Source: Actinobacteria bacterium HGW-Actinobacteria-5
Lineage (GTDB): Bacteria > Actinomycetota > Actinomycetes > Propionibacteriales > Propionibacteriaceae
NCBI GenBank assembly: GCA_002843035.1
Contig: PHEV01000008.1
Span: forward strand, 21,074 to 85,073
DNA: 64,000 nt
Direction: 5' to 3'
Shown: positions 48,982-57,552 of the stretch, piece by piece
Position numbering within the stretch: position 1 is the stretch's first letter
Layout of the letters: each line of letters starts with the position of its first letter
The notes under the pieces: model-generated
Seen by the model: only the letters and a program-made list of their open reading frames with translations
Databases searched by the model: none
What the model was told of the DNA's origin: nothing
Made by a program: the position numbers and the translations under genes

Positions 48982-49626
48982 ATGACCCGGATCTCGGTGC
49001 TGGGCGGAACCGGCTACGCCGGAGCCGCGATCGTCCGCGAAGCGGCCCGACGCGGACACGAGGTGACGGCGTTCAGCCGCAGGCCCGCGGAGGCCCCGGT
49101 AGCTGGCGTCCGCTACGTCACCGGCTCCGTACTCGACCCGGACGTGCTCGCACAGGCCTTCGACGGCGCCGAGGTGGTGCTCGAAACGATCTCCCCGCGC
49201 GGCGACATGGCCGACCGGGTGGACGGGCTGATCGAAGAGTTGATCACCCTGGCCCGGGAATCGGGAGCCCGGCTGGGCGTGCTGGGCGGGGCGTCCTCCC
49301 TTCTGGTCGAGCCGGGCGGACCGCGGCTGCTCGACCTCTCGGAGCCGCCCGCCGAGGTGCGTCCGGAGATCGAGGTGGGACTGCGCAAGCTCGACACGCT
49401 GCGAGCGGCCGAGGAGGGCCTGGACTGGTTCTACCTCAGCCCGCCCGCCGAGTTCGGCGCGTGGGTGCCGAGCGTCGCAACCGGCGCGTACCGGCTCAGT
49501 GACGACGTCCTGCTGAAGGACGAGGACGGACGCTCGGAGATCTCCGCCGCCGACCTCGCGATCGCCGTCGTGGACGAGATTGAGCATCCTTCCCACCATC
49601 GTCGCCGGTTCCACGTCGCCCACTGA
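48982..49626 (+). CDS. NAD(P)-binding reductase, NmrA/SDR-like
   Basis: A 214-residue atypical SDR. Seen: dinucleotide motif LGGTGYAGAAIVREAARRGH at residues 7-26, FSRRPAEAP after strand two, YVTGSVLDPDVLAQAFDGAEVV (the Asp/Val adenine-contact strand) and LDWFYLSPPAEFGAW. There is no YxxxK, as usual for NmrA/HSCARG-like members, which often act as redox sensors or NADPH-dependent reductases. RBS GAAGGAGAAG precedes the ATG. The upstream MarR-like site suggests it is part of a stress or electrophile response. Confidence 0.82.
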   Translation: MTRISVLGGTGYAGAAIVREAARRGHEVTAFSRRPAEAPVAGVRYVTGSVLDPDVLAQAFDGAEVVLETISPRGDMADRVDGLIEELITLARESGARLGVLGGASSLLVEPGGPRLLDLSEPPAEVRPEIEVGLRKLDTLRAAEEGLDWFYLSPPAEFGAWVPSVATGAYRLSDDVLLKDEDGRSEISAADLAIAVVDEIEHPSHHRRRFHVAH

Positions 49627-49677
49627 CACCCGTAGGGTGGCCGCACTCCGCCCGTGCGAGCAGCAAGGAGACCGATC

Positions 49678-50031
49678 GTGGCCGGCCACCGCATCTTCAC
49701 GACGAGTTTCGCGAGCATCCACACGCTGTACGTGGCCAAGGTCGAGCGCAAGGGCCGCAGTCGCGTGGAGGTGGATCAGGTCATCTCCTGGCTGACCGGC
49801 TACGACCCGGCCGGGCTGGACCAGGCCATCGCCCGCGAGGTGGACCTGGAGACGTTCCTCGCCGAGGCGCCGGCGTTCAACCCGGCGGCCTCCCAGATCA
49901 CGGGCGTGATCTGCGGGGTCCGGGTCGAGGAGATCGAGGATCCACTGATGCAGCGGATCCGCTACCTGGACAAGCTCGTCGACGAGGTCGCCCGCGGCAA
50001 GAAGATGACCTCGATCCTGCGCGGGAGCTGA
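49678..50031 (+). CDS. DUF2200 family protein
   Basis: A 117-residue protein of the DUF2200 family. Seen: HRIFTTSFASIHTLYVAKVERKGR at the N-terminus, VDQVISWLTGYD, the central FNPAASQITGVICGVRVEEI and a C-terminal helix MQRIRYLDKLVDEVARGKKM. GTG 49678 is preceded by AAGGAG. Length and motifs match the family, whose function is unknown. It is 51 bases downstream of the reductase and could be co-transcribed. Confidence 0.85.
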   Translation: MAGHRIFTTSFASIHTLYVAKVERKGRSRVEVDQVISWLTGYDPAGLDQAIAREVDLETFLAEAPAFNPAASQITGVICGVRVEEIEDPLMQRIRYLDKLVDEVARGKKMTSILRGS

Positions 50032-50142
50032 ACGCCGATCAGCGGGTCGCCGAGCCGGAGCCACTCGTTGGCGAAGGGATGGATGAGGCCGTCGAGACCT
50101 GGGTCCTGAGGTTCACCAGTACCTTCCCCTCGACCGCGACTC

Positions 50143-51534
50143 TCAACGCAGCTGGCCGCGGTCCCTCAGGTCGGAGACGATCCGGGCGTAGAAGGCGTCG
50201 TCAATGCGGTACTTGGCCCGGTAGATCAGGTAGCTGACCACGATCAGAACCGGTGGCACCACCAGCATGCCGATCCTGATGATGAACAGGGCGGACGGCG
50301 AGGCGAGCTCGGGGTGGTCGGCGTCCAGCGCCGCGAACCAGACCGCTATCGTGACCACCTGGGTGGACAGCGCCGCCCCCACCTTGTTGATGAACGGCTG
50401 CAGCGCGAAGGTGACGGCCTGGTTGCGACGCCCCAGCTTCCACTGGCCGTACTCGATCGTGTCGGTGAGGAACACCAGCATCAGAAGGGTGATGAACGAG
50501 TCGCCGATGAACAGCAGCAGTCCCGCGATGGCGATCAACACGATGTTCGCGGGGCTGAGGAAGAAGACCAGGTAGCCCACCAGGATCAATCCGGTCGCGA
50601 TCGTGTAGAGCCTGCGCCGAGAGATCCGTTTCGACACCGCAGGGAAGATCGCGTAGCCCAACAGCTGGCTGCCGACCAGCACCGCCCCGAACGGGGAGTA
50701 CATGCCCTCGTCGCCGTAGACGTACTTGAAGTAGTACGTGCCGAACGTGGTGGTGGTCAGGTAGCCGGTCATGAACAGCACCATCGCGACGGCCGTCCAC
50801 AGCAACTGGTCGTTGCGGAACACCACGTGTGCCAGCTCGCGCAGCCTGGTGCGTTCCTGCTCCACGACCAGCTTCGGCTCCCGCACCCCGATCAGGGTCA
50901 CCGCCTGGCCGATCAGCATGATCGTCACAACGCCCGCGGCGAACACGGTCCACGCGGTCACGCTGCCGACGGAGGGCGCGAGCGCCTTCGTCACCGGGAG
51001 CACCGCGACCACCACGGTGAACAGTCCGAGGGTGGCGAAGATCTTCGCCACCGAGCCGAACCGCTCCCGCTGCTTCTGGTCCAGCGTCAGCGCCGGCATC
51101 AGCGACCAGTACGGGATGTCGTTCGCGGTCCACGACAGGCTCCAGCACAGATACACGACCGCGAAGACGATCACGACCATCGGCCCGGACAGGCCCAGGT
51201 CGCTGAACAACAGCACGGTGAATACCGCGGACGCCACCACTCCCCCCGCGATCCACGGCTTGTACTGGCCCCAGCGGGTTCGGGTGTTGTCCACGATCCC
51301 GCCCATCACGATGTCTGCGACCGCATCGAACAACCGCGCGGCGAGGATCAGCCAGCCCAGCACGACGAACTCGTCGCGAGGCACCTGGAGGATGTCGCTG
51401 AGGAAGAAGACCAGGTAGACGGCGACCAGCGTGTACACCATGTCCCGGCCGACGGTACCCACGCCGAAGGTCCACAGGTTGCGCCGGTCGATGCCGGGCG
51501 GCACGGTGGGGACGGTGTTCGGCTCAGCGGTCAT
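50143..51534 (-). CDS. GPH-family sugar:cation symporter
   Basis: A 463-residue glycoside-pentoside-hexuronide (MelB-like) symporter. Seen: twelve helices, FGVGTVGRDMVYTLVAVYLVFFLSDI, LFDAVADIVMGGIVDNTRTRWGQYKPWI with the family's DxxxD cation-site helix and loop, DIPYWSLMPALTLDQKQRE, and DTIEYGQWKLGRRNQ in the C-half. There is no C-terminal IIA domain. Its ATG overlaps the alpha-galactosidase stop by four bases, making it the last gene of a GH1-GH36-GPH operon and the likely importer of alpha-galactosides such as melibiose or raffinose-type sugars. Confidence 0.9.
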   Translation of the reverse strand: MTAEPNTVPTVPPGIDRRNLWTFGVGTVGRDMVYTLVAVYLVFFLSDILQVPRDEFVVLGWLILAARLFDAVADIVMGGIVDNTRTRWGQYKPWIAGGVVASAVFTVLLFSDLGLSGPMVVIVFAVVYLCWSLSWTANDIPYWSLMPALTLDQKQRERFGSVAKIFATLGLFTVVVAVLPVTKALAPSVGSVTAWTVFAAGVVTIMLIGQAVTLIGVREPKLVVEQERTRLRELAHVVFRNDQLLWTAVAMVLFMTGYLTTTTFGTYYFKYVYGDEGMYSPFGAVLVGSQLLGYAIFPAVSKRISRRRLYTIATGLILVGYLVFFLSPANIVLIAIAGLLLFIGDSFITLLMLVFLTDTIEYGQWKLGRRNQAVTFALQPFINKVGAALSTQVVTIAVWFAALDADHPELASPSALFIIRIGMLVVPPVLIVVSYLIYRAKYRIDDAFYARIVSDLRDRGQLR

Positions 51535-53957
51535 GCGGACTCTCCCGTCGTGCGCGTCCCGACCGGCTCGACGAGCCGACGAGGGTGGTCGAGGCGCTCC
51601 ACCAGGTAGAGCGTCGAACCGTGGTCGCCCAGCAGCCGGGTGCGATCGTCCTGGCCGCTGCCGTCGAACTGGGGTTGCAGTTGCAGCCGGGACAACGCCG
51701 TCCCCGTGCCTTCATAGGTCTCAGCCGCATCCGGGAGCCGGTAGAACTGGTTGGCCAGTCCCTGCAGGGTGCCCCCGTCGCGCAGGGGCACCGGGCTGAC
51801 GTGGTTCACCAGCCGTCCGAAGTCGCGCAGCGCGAGGGTCTGCGGCCGGGCAGTGACCCGGTACCGCGCGTCCGGAACGAGCCCTGGAATCGGCAGCCAC
51901 TCCGGCGCCCCTGCCGCCGTGAGCCGGGTCTGGTAGTGCCCGACCAGCTCGGGTTCGCCGTCCGCCGTGTGCAGTGACACGGTGAGCTGGTGCGGCCGCA
52001 CCGGGTCGCTGCGGCGAAGCCGCCCGAACTGGCAGGTGCGGCGATGGTCCTTGTAGAACGCGATCTGAGCGCGGATCTCCTTCTTCTCCGCCGTGGTCAA
52101 CTCGGACGGGTCGAGCTCGTAGCCGAGCAGGCCGAGCGCTGCGACGTTGAACCGCGTGGACAGCGGGGTCGCCCGCAGCGTCTGCTCCGATGGGGACGCC
52201 GTGACGTGCGCCCCCATCGTGGACTGCGGGTACAGGTACGACAGGCCGAGCTGGATGTCGAGCCGCTCGATCGGATCCGTGCAGTCCGAGGCCCACACCT
52301 GCGGCGAGAAGCAGAGCATGCCGAGGTCGAACCGGTTGCCGCCGGACGCGCAACTCTCCAGCAGGATGTGCGGACGCGGTTCGAAGATGCGGCCCAACAC
52401 CTCGTAGAGGCCCAGCATGTAGCGGTGCAGCACCTCCCCCGCCGGGCAGGATCGCGACCAGACGTCGGTGAAGGTGCGGTTCGCGTCCCACTTCACGTAG
52501 CTGATCGGCACCCGGTCGAGGATTCCGCCGACCTGGCTGACGATGTAGTCGCGCACCTCCGGCCTGGTCAGGTCGAGGATCAGCTGGTGCCGCCCCATCG
52601 CAGGTTCGCGTCCGGGCAGCTGGATTGCCCAGTCCGGGTGCGCGCGGTACAGATCGGAGTCGGGATTCACCATCTCGGGCTCGAACCACAGCCCGAACTC
52701 CAGCCCGAGCCCACGGACGTCGGCAGCCAGGCCCTCCAGCCCCTTCGGCAGCTTCCGGGGATTCACGGTGTAGTCGCCGAGGCCGGCGCGGTCGTGGTCG
52801 CGGGCGCCGAACCAGCCGTCGTCCAGCACGAACAGCTCCGCCCCCAGCGACTTCGCCTGCCGCGCCATGCCCACCACCTTGCGGTGGTCGAAGGCGAAGG
52901 TGGTGCCTTCCCAGTTGTTCAGCAGCACCGGACGCTCGCGTCCGGCCCATTCGGCGCGCACGATGTGGTCGCTGACGAAGGCGTGCAGGTTCGCCGACAG
53001 CCCGTTGTAGCCGTCGCGGGAGTAGGAGAGCACCGCCTCCGGCGTCTCGAACCACTCCCCCGGTCCGAGGTCCCACTCGAAGCCGACCGGGTTGATCCCC
53101 GACATCACCCGCACCTGGTCGCGCTGGCTCAGCTCGACGGCCGTGTAGTGGTTGCCGGAATACACGAGGTTGAAGCCGTAGACCTCGCCGTGGTCCTCGC
53201 CGGTGCCCCTGCGGGCCAGCAGGACACCGGGATTGTGCCGGTTGCTGGAGAAGCCGGTGACCGATGAGTTGACGTAGATCCCCGGGGCGAGCGGACGGAT
53301 GTGCCGATGCGCCTCGGTGATCCAGGCGCCGTCGAACGTGACCAGGTCGAACCCGCGGTCGGGGAGATCGACCTGCTGGCTCATCAGCTTGCGGATCGAC
53401 ACCGGGGCGAAGCCTTCGTTGGCGAGCACGGCCCGCCGGGTGACGGTGTTGGCCGCAGCGAAGATCGTGTAGTACAAGGTGATACGAAGATTGCCGTCGA
53501 CGAGCTGGATCTCCAGCGTCGCGCACTGACCCGGCTCCGCGTGGGCGGTGGGCAGGCCGTCCTCACACGGCACCGTCCCCGCGTGGACGTGGTGGCCGGT
53601 GTAGCGGAAGTCGGTGACGAAGCTGCCGTCCGGGTGCTTCAGTTCCGCGGCCGGCAGCCGGTAGTCGCCCTTGCCCCAGCCCGACCAGTCCAGCGGGACG
53701 TAGTCGAGGCAGTAGCTGTCGTCGCCCTCGTGGTACTTCACCCCTGAGGAGTCCCCCGCCTGTTTGACCAGCAGCGGCTCGAGGTCATCCTGGCTGCCCA
53801 GGCGGCCGAGCGCGGGTCCGAAGTACACCTGCTCGAGATGGCCATAGCGGGTCACCCGGACCACGTAGCTGATGCCCGCGCCGAGCAGGTGGAATGCGGG
53901 ACCGGCACCACCGGGCGCGCTGCCCGGGATCACCTCCACCAGCTCACCCGTCGTCAT
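51531..53957 (-). CDS. Alpha-galactosidase, GH36
   Basis: An 808-residue GH36 enzyme without a signal peptide, so cytoplasmic. Seen: N-terminal beta-sandwich, then the TIM barrel with LLNNWEGTTFAFD, ELFVLDDGWFGARDHD, GLWFEPEMVNPDSDLYR, nucleophile Asp in SYVKWDANR (about residue 490), ILLESCASGGNRFDLGML and acid/base Asp in VWASDCTDPIERL (about 557). It releases terminal alpha-1,6-galactose from imported melibiose-type sugars. Its ATG shares one base with the GH1 stop (TGATG), and its stop overlaps the symporter start, so the three are translationally coupled. Confidence 0.93.
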   Translation of the reverse strand: MTTGELVEVIPGSAPGGAGPAFHLLGAGISYVVRVTRYGHLEQVYFGPALGRLGSQDDLEPLLVKQAGDSSGVKYHEGDDSYCLDYVPLDWSGWGKGDYRLPAAELKHPDGSFVTDFRYTGHHVHAGTVPCEDGLPTAHAEPGQCATLEIQLVDGNLRITLYYTIFAAANTVTRRAVLANEGFAPVSIRKLMSQQVDLPDRGFDLVTFDGAWITEAHRHIRPLAPGIYVNSSVTGFSSNRHNPGVLLARRGTGEDHGEVYGFNLVYSGNHYTAVELSQRDQVRVMSGINPVGFEWDLGPGEWFETPEAVLSYSRDGYNGLSANLHAFVSDHIVRAEWAGRERPVLLNNWEGTTFAFDHRKVVGMARQAKSLGAELFVLDDGWFGARDHDRAGLGDYTVNPRKLPKGLEGLAADVRGLGLEFGLWFEPEMVNPDSDLYRAHPDWAIQLPGREPAMGRHQLILDLTRPEVRDYIVSQVGGILDRVPISYVKWDANRTFTDVWSRSCPAGEVLHRYMLGLYEVLGRIFEPRPHILLESCASGGNRFDLGMLCFSPQVWASDCTDPIERLDIQLGLSYLYPQSTMGAHVTASPSEQTLRATPLSTRFNVAALGLLGYELDPSELTTAEKKEIRAQIAFYKDHRRTCQFGRLRRSDPVRPHQLTVSLHTADGEPELVGHYQTRLTAAGAPEWLPIPGLVPDARYRVTARPQTLALRDFGRLVNHVSPVPLRDGGTLQGLANQFYRLPDAAETYEGTGTALSRLQLQPQFDGSGQDDRTRLLGDHGSTLYLVERLDHPRRLVEPVGTRTTGESA

Positions 53958-55243
53958 CAGCCGTCCTCGCCGTTGGTTGGGTACTCCTGCCCGGCGACCC
54001 AGCGGTCGTACGCCGCGTCGGTCACGCCGTGGTTCGCGATGATATCGGCGTAGAACCGGCCTGACTCGCGGACGGTGCGCACTTGCGTCCCGAAATCGAG
54101 GTCGACCAGGCCGAACCGCGCGCCCTCACCCTCGGCCCACTCGAAGTTGTCGGTGAAGCACCAGTGGTAGTAGCGCTCGATCGGAAGGTCGGACACGGCG
54201 ATCTGGGCGAGGTGCTCGTAGACGTAGCGCGAACGGAAGGCGTCCGCCGCGTCGGCCGTGCCGTTCTCCGTGATCCAGATCGGGCCCGGCCAGCGGGCGT
54301 GCATCCACCGCGCCAGCTCGACGATGCCGCGCGGGTACACCTCCCAGCCGAGGTCGTTCACCGGCACGTTCGCCGCCGTCCCGTCGGCCAGGCCGGCGAC
54401 GGTGCTGCGCGTGTAGTAGTTGATCCCGTGGAAGTCGTAGTAGCGACCTGGAACCACGGCCTTGGGCCGGCGCAGCGGAGGCCTGCTCCGCCCGGTGGCC
54501 ATCACCTCGACCAGCGCATCCTGGAACAGGTAGCGGGACAGCGCGGAGGCGCCCCGGTGCAGCGGGTTGCGCGGGCTCCGCGGCCCGAACACCCGCAGGT
54601 GGTGCGCGACGCCGACCTTCGCGTCCGGGCACAGCCGGTGAATCATCGGGTAGGCGGCCAGGTGCGCGTCCACCAGCGCCTGTGTGACGGCGAGCGCGCG
54701 CCGGTAGGCGGACGTCTCCCCCGGCGGCCACAGCCCCCACAGGTAGGCGTGGCTGGCGTAGACGGTGGGTTCGTTGATCGTGATCCAGTCGCTGACCAGG
54801 TCGGCGAACTCGCTCACCACGGCCTCGGCGAAACGCAGGAAGGTCGGCACGGCATCCGGGGCGAGCCAGCCGCCGGCGTCCGCGAACCAGCCGGGCTCGC
54901 TGAAGTGGTGCAAAGTGACCAGCGGACGAATGCCGGCATCACGCAGCCGGGTGAACTCGTCGCGGTAGTGAGCGAACCCTGCCGGGTCGAACTGCCCGCG
55001 CAACGGTTCGATCCGCGCCCACTCCAGACCCATCCGGTAGTGCCGAACGCCCAGCTCGCCGAGCAGGGCGACGTCCTGCTCGACCCGGTTCCAGTGATCG
55101 GCGGCCCGCGCCGGGGTGGAGTGGTCGGTGATGCGGTCGGCCGCGGCCCAGCGATGCCAGGTGGTGTCCGCGGCGCCACCCTCGATCTGGGTCGCAGCGG
55201 TGGCCACTCCGAGTTCACAGCCAGAAAGGGTGAAACCGGACAT
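53957..55243 (-). CDS. GH1 family glycosidase (beta-glucosidase type)
   Basis: A 428-residue GH1 enzyme. Seen: GVATAATQIEGGAADTTWHRW at the N-terminus (sugar-binding Gln), LGVRHYRMGLEWARIEP, LHHFSEPGWFADAGGW, acid/base Glu in WITINEPTVYA (about residue 157), NYYTRSTV, and nucleophile Glu in PIWITENGTADA (about 326), with WCFTDNFEWAEG near the end. No phosphate-binding motif is visible, so a beta-glucosidase or beta-galactosidase is likelier than a 6-phospho enzyme. RBS GAGGTGAGG precedes the ATG. First gene of the sugar operon. Confidence 0.9.
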   Translation of the reverse strand: MSGFTLSGCELGVATAATQIEGGAADTTWHRWAAADRITDHSTPARAADHWNRVEQDVALLGELGVRHYRMGLEWARIEPLRGQFDPAGFAHYRDEFTRLRDAGIRPLVTLHHFSEPGWFADAGGWLAPDAVPTFLRFAEAVVSEFADLVSDWITINEPTVYASHAYLWGLWPPGETSAYRRALAVTQALVDAHLAAYPMIHRLCPDAKVGVAHHLRVFGPRSPRNPLHRGASALSRYLFQDALVEVMATGRSRPPLRRPKAVVPGRYYDFHGINYYTRSTVAGLADGTAANVPVNDLGWEVYPRGIVELARWMHARWPGPIWITENGTADAADAFRSRYVYEHLAQIAVSDLPIERYYHWCFTDNFEWAEGEGARFGLVDLDFGTQVRTVRESGRFYADIIANHGVTDAAYDRWVAGQEYPTNGEDG

Positions 55244-55312
55244 GGGCGCCTCACCTCTGGGGTTCCTGAACCGGACGGTACTCCTCGCACTGCCCGGTTG
55301 TGCGTATGTTGT

Positions 55313-56158
55313 GTGATTGTGCCGAACACCTTCGCCGAGGACCTCCGCCGCGCGTGGGATGCCGAACTCGACGGGCGCGTCGGAACCTTCTCGCTCGTGC
55401 TGGCACCACCGTCCGGTGAGCCGGTGACCCGTGATCCCGACCTGCCCCACTACGCCGCCAGCACGGTCAAGTCGGCGGTGCTGTGCGCGCTGCTCGCCGA
55501 CCGTTCGGCCGGCCTGCCGGCTGCGTCCGGGAGCGTGGTGGTGCACGACGACTTCGAGAGCGCAGCGGGAGGGTCGTTCCGGTTGCTGCAGTCCGACGAC
55601 CAGGACGACGAGACGTGGGCGCGGCTCGGCACCGAGGTCGACCTCATGCAGCTCGCCGGAGCGATGATCACGACGTCGAGCAACATCGCGATGGATCTGC
55701 TGGTGGAACGGCTCGGGTTCGACAGCGTGCGGCGCTTCCTGGCTGCGGCAGGGCTGGACCGGTCGCTGCGGCTGGACCGGCTGATCGGCGACACCGGGGC
55801 GCAGGCGGCCGGCATCACCAACACGGTGACCGCGGCCGGGTTGGCGGCCCTGATCGGCGGACTGGCGGACGGGACGCTGCTCGGCCACGAAGACGCTGAC
55901 GCCGCGCTCGCCATCCTCGCCCGCCAGCAGCACCGCGGCATGATTCCTGCGGGCCTGCCGGCCGGCACCTGGAGCGCGAGCAAGGGCGGCTGGGTGCCGG
56001 GCGTGAACCACGACGTGGCGCTGGTGCGTGCGACGTCCGCACCGCCGTACGTGCTGGCCGTCTGCACCACCCACAACCTCGACCCCGCCGCGGGCACCGA
56101 CCTGGTCGCCCGGCTCAGCGCGATCACCTGGGAGCACTGGAACAGATGTCACGGATAA
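55313..56158 (+). CDS. Class A beta-lactamase-fold serine hydrolase, cytoplasmic
   Basis: A 281-residue serine hydrolase of the beta-lactamase2 family. Seen: nucleophile motif YAASTVKSAVL (SxxK, Ser about 50), SDN-equivalent TSSNIAMDLLVERLG, an omega-loop-like AGLDRSLRLDRLIGD, and KTG-equivalent WSASKGGWVPG. No signal peptide is present, so it probably works inside the cell and is not a secreted beta-lactamase. Start is GTG 55313 or, more likely if leaderless, GTG 55319 (TATGTT at 55305-55310). Its end overlaps a dipeptide epimerase gene by 13 bases, which points to hydrolysis of cell-wall-derived peptides; this is inference. Confidence 0.78.
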   Translation: MIVPNTFAEDLRRAWDAELDGRVGTFSLVLAPPSGEPVTRDPDLPHYAASTVKSAVLCALLADRSAGLPAASGSVVVHDDFESAAGGSFRLLQSDDQDDETWARLGTEVDLMQLAGAMITTSSNIAMDLLVERLGFDSVRRFLAAAGLDRSLRLDRLIGDTGAQAAGITNTVTAAGLAALIGGLADGTLLGHEDADAALAILARQQHRGMIPAGLPAGTWSASKGGWVPGVNHDVALVRATSAPPYVLAVCTTHNLDPAAGTDLVARLSAITWEHWNRCHG

Positions 56159-57234
56159 CCGCCGTCGCGACCGCCCGACTGGTGCGGGACCTGCACACAC
56201 CGTTCGTCACCGCGCTGCGACGGACCAGCCAGGTGTCCAGCGTTGTGGTGCGGGTCACCGACGCGGACGGGCGCAGCGGCTACGGCGAGGCACCGCAGGT
56301 GTGGCGGGTGACCGGCGAATCACTGGAGAGCATCGAGGCATGCGTGCGCGGGCCGCTGGCCGACGCGCTGGTGGGTTTCGATCCCGCCGGCGCCGAGCCC
56401 GACTCGGCCGTCCGCCTCCTGGAACGCGCGGTCGTCGGCAACGGCGGGGCCAGGGCCGCGTGCGAGATCGCCGTGGTGGACCTGCTGGCACGCGCGTCCG
56501 GAATGACCTTGTCCGCCTTCCTGGGCGGACAAGTGGACTCGGTACGCACCGACGTGACGATCTCGGCCGACGGCGGCGCGTGGAGCCCGGAGCGGCTCGC
56601 GTCGGCCGGCTTCGACCGGGCCAAGATCAAGGTCGGGCTGGACCCGTCCGACATCGACCGGGTGATCGCGATCCATGCGGCGGTGCCGGGCGTCCCGGTG
56701 CGGCTGGACGCCAACCAGGGCTGGGATCTCGCGGGGGCGTCCGCCGCGGTGGAGGCGATGCTCGCCGCCGGGGTCGGGCTGGAGTTCCTCGAGCAGCCGC
56801 TACCCGCGTGGGACCTGGCCGGGCACGCCGAGCTGCGGCGCCGGTTCGGGGTGCCGATCGTCCTGGACGAGTCGGTGTTCGGCATCCATGACCTGCACCG
56901 GGCGATCGACGCGGGCGCCGGCGACATCGTGAACATCAAGCTGGCCAAGTGCGGCGGCCTGTACGCGGGGCTCGAGATCGCGAAGGAAGCCTTCGCCGCC
57001 GACCTGGAGGTGATGGTCGGCTCGATGATGGAATCCGAGCTCGGCACCTCCGCCGCCGCAGCCCTCGCGTCCGCGGTGGCTCCGGGCCACGTGCACGACC
57101 TGGACGCGGCCTGGTGGTCGATCGACCTCGCCGACGCCGGGACACCGTACCGGGAGGGACGGTTCCGCCTCGCCCATTCCCCGGGCCTCACCCACGCCCA
57201 GCAGCGGGTGATGCCCAGCTTCGCAGTCGCCTGA
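56146..57234 (+). CDS. Enolase-superfamily dipeptide epimerase (L-Ala-D/L-Glu epimerase type)
   Basis: A 362-residue muconate-lactonizing-subgroup enolase protein. Seen: N-terminal capping domain, catalytic pair AKIKVG (Lys160 and Lys162), metal ligands in VRLDANQGWDL (Asp), LEFLEQPLP (Glu) and IVLDESVFG (Asp), the second-side base NIKLAKCGGLYAGLEIA, and VGSMMESELGTSAA near the end, the pattern of dipeptide epimerases. These convert L-Ala-D-Glu from murein turnover into L-Ala-L-Glu. Its ATG lies inside the end of the serine hydrolase gene with GGGAG upstream, so the two are coupled in a probable muropeptide-recycling pair. Confidence 0.88.
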   Translation: MSRITAVATARLVRDLHTPFVTALRRTSQVSSVVVRVTDADGRSGYGEAPQVWRVTGESLESIEACVRGPLADALVGFDPAGAEPDSAVRLLERAVVGNGGARAACEIAVVDLLARASGMTLSAFLGGQVDSVRTDVTISADGGAWSPERLASAGFDRAKIKVGLDPSDIDRVIAIHAAVPGVPVRLDANQGWDLAGASAAVEAMLAAGVGLEFLEQPLPAWDLAGHAELRRRFGVPIVLDESVFGIHDLHRAIDAGAGDIVNIKLAKCGGLYAGLEIAKEAFAADLEVMVGSMMESELGTSAAAALASAVAPGHVHDLDAAWWSIDLADAGTPYREGRFRLAHSPGLTHAQQRVMPSFAVA

Positions 57235-57280
57235 TCGAGCTGGTCGGACTTCTGTGGTCTCGAGGTTCCGGCCCGCTCGT

Positions 57281-57461
57281 TGGACGAAAAGGGGACGGTT
57301 CCTCTTGCGGTCCACGAGAGCTCTCGCCACAACCCCTGGTGGTGGACGAAAACGAGAACCGTCCCCTTATCGTCCACCCCGCCCAACCCGTGGTGGTGGA
57401 CGAAAACGAGAACCGTCCCCTTTTCGTCCACCGGCGCTGTGGGCCACAGGCGAACCGTCCC
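57281..57461. repeat. Cluster of GAACCGTCCCC-family elements with GTGGACGAAAA arms
   Basis: Three full elements and one fragment in the 318-base gap. At 57281-57314 arms TGGAC/GTCCA flank GGGGACGGTTC. At 57341-57378 and 57395-57432, 54 bases apart, GGTGGACGAAAA arms pair with TTATCGTCCACC or TTTTCGTCCACC around GAACCGTCCCC; the second is a perfect 12-bp inverted repeat. A fragment GAACCGTCCC lies at 57452-57461. The core is that of the other loci, but the arms are different. The rest of the gap shows nothing identifiable. Confidence 0.88.
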
Positions 57462-57552
57462 TGGGGTCAGGGACCGGTGACACTCCTTACCGAGTTCTTT
57501 CCGATCGCCCTGGGCCCTCGCCTGCGCGTGCCTGCCGCGGTGGACTGGGCGC

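Noticed and set aside
50032..50142. Protein-like minus-strand fragment (DGLIHPFANEWLRLGDPLIG) after the symporter gene
   Set aside because: About 25 residues with no start, no domain and no continuation; could be a remnant but cannot be supported.
57235..57552. A possible protein-coding gene in the repeat-rich gap
   Set aside because: All open frames are created by the repeat arms and have no ribosome site or homology-like sequence.
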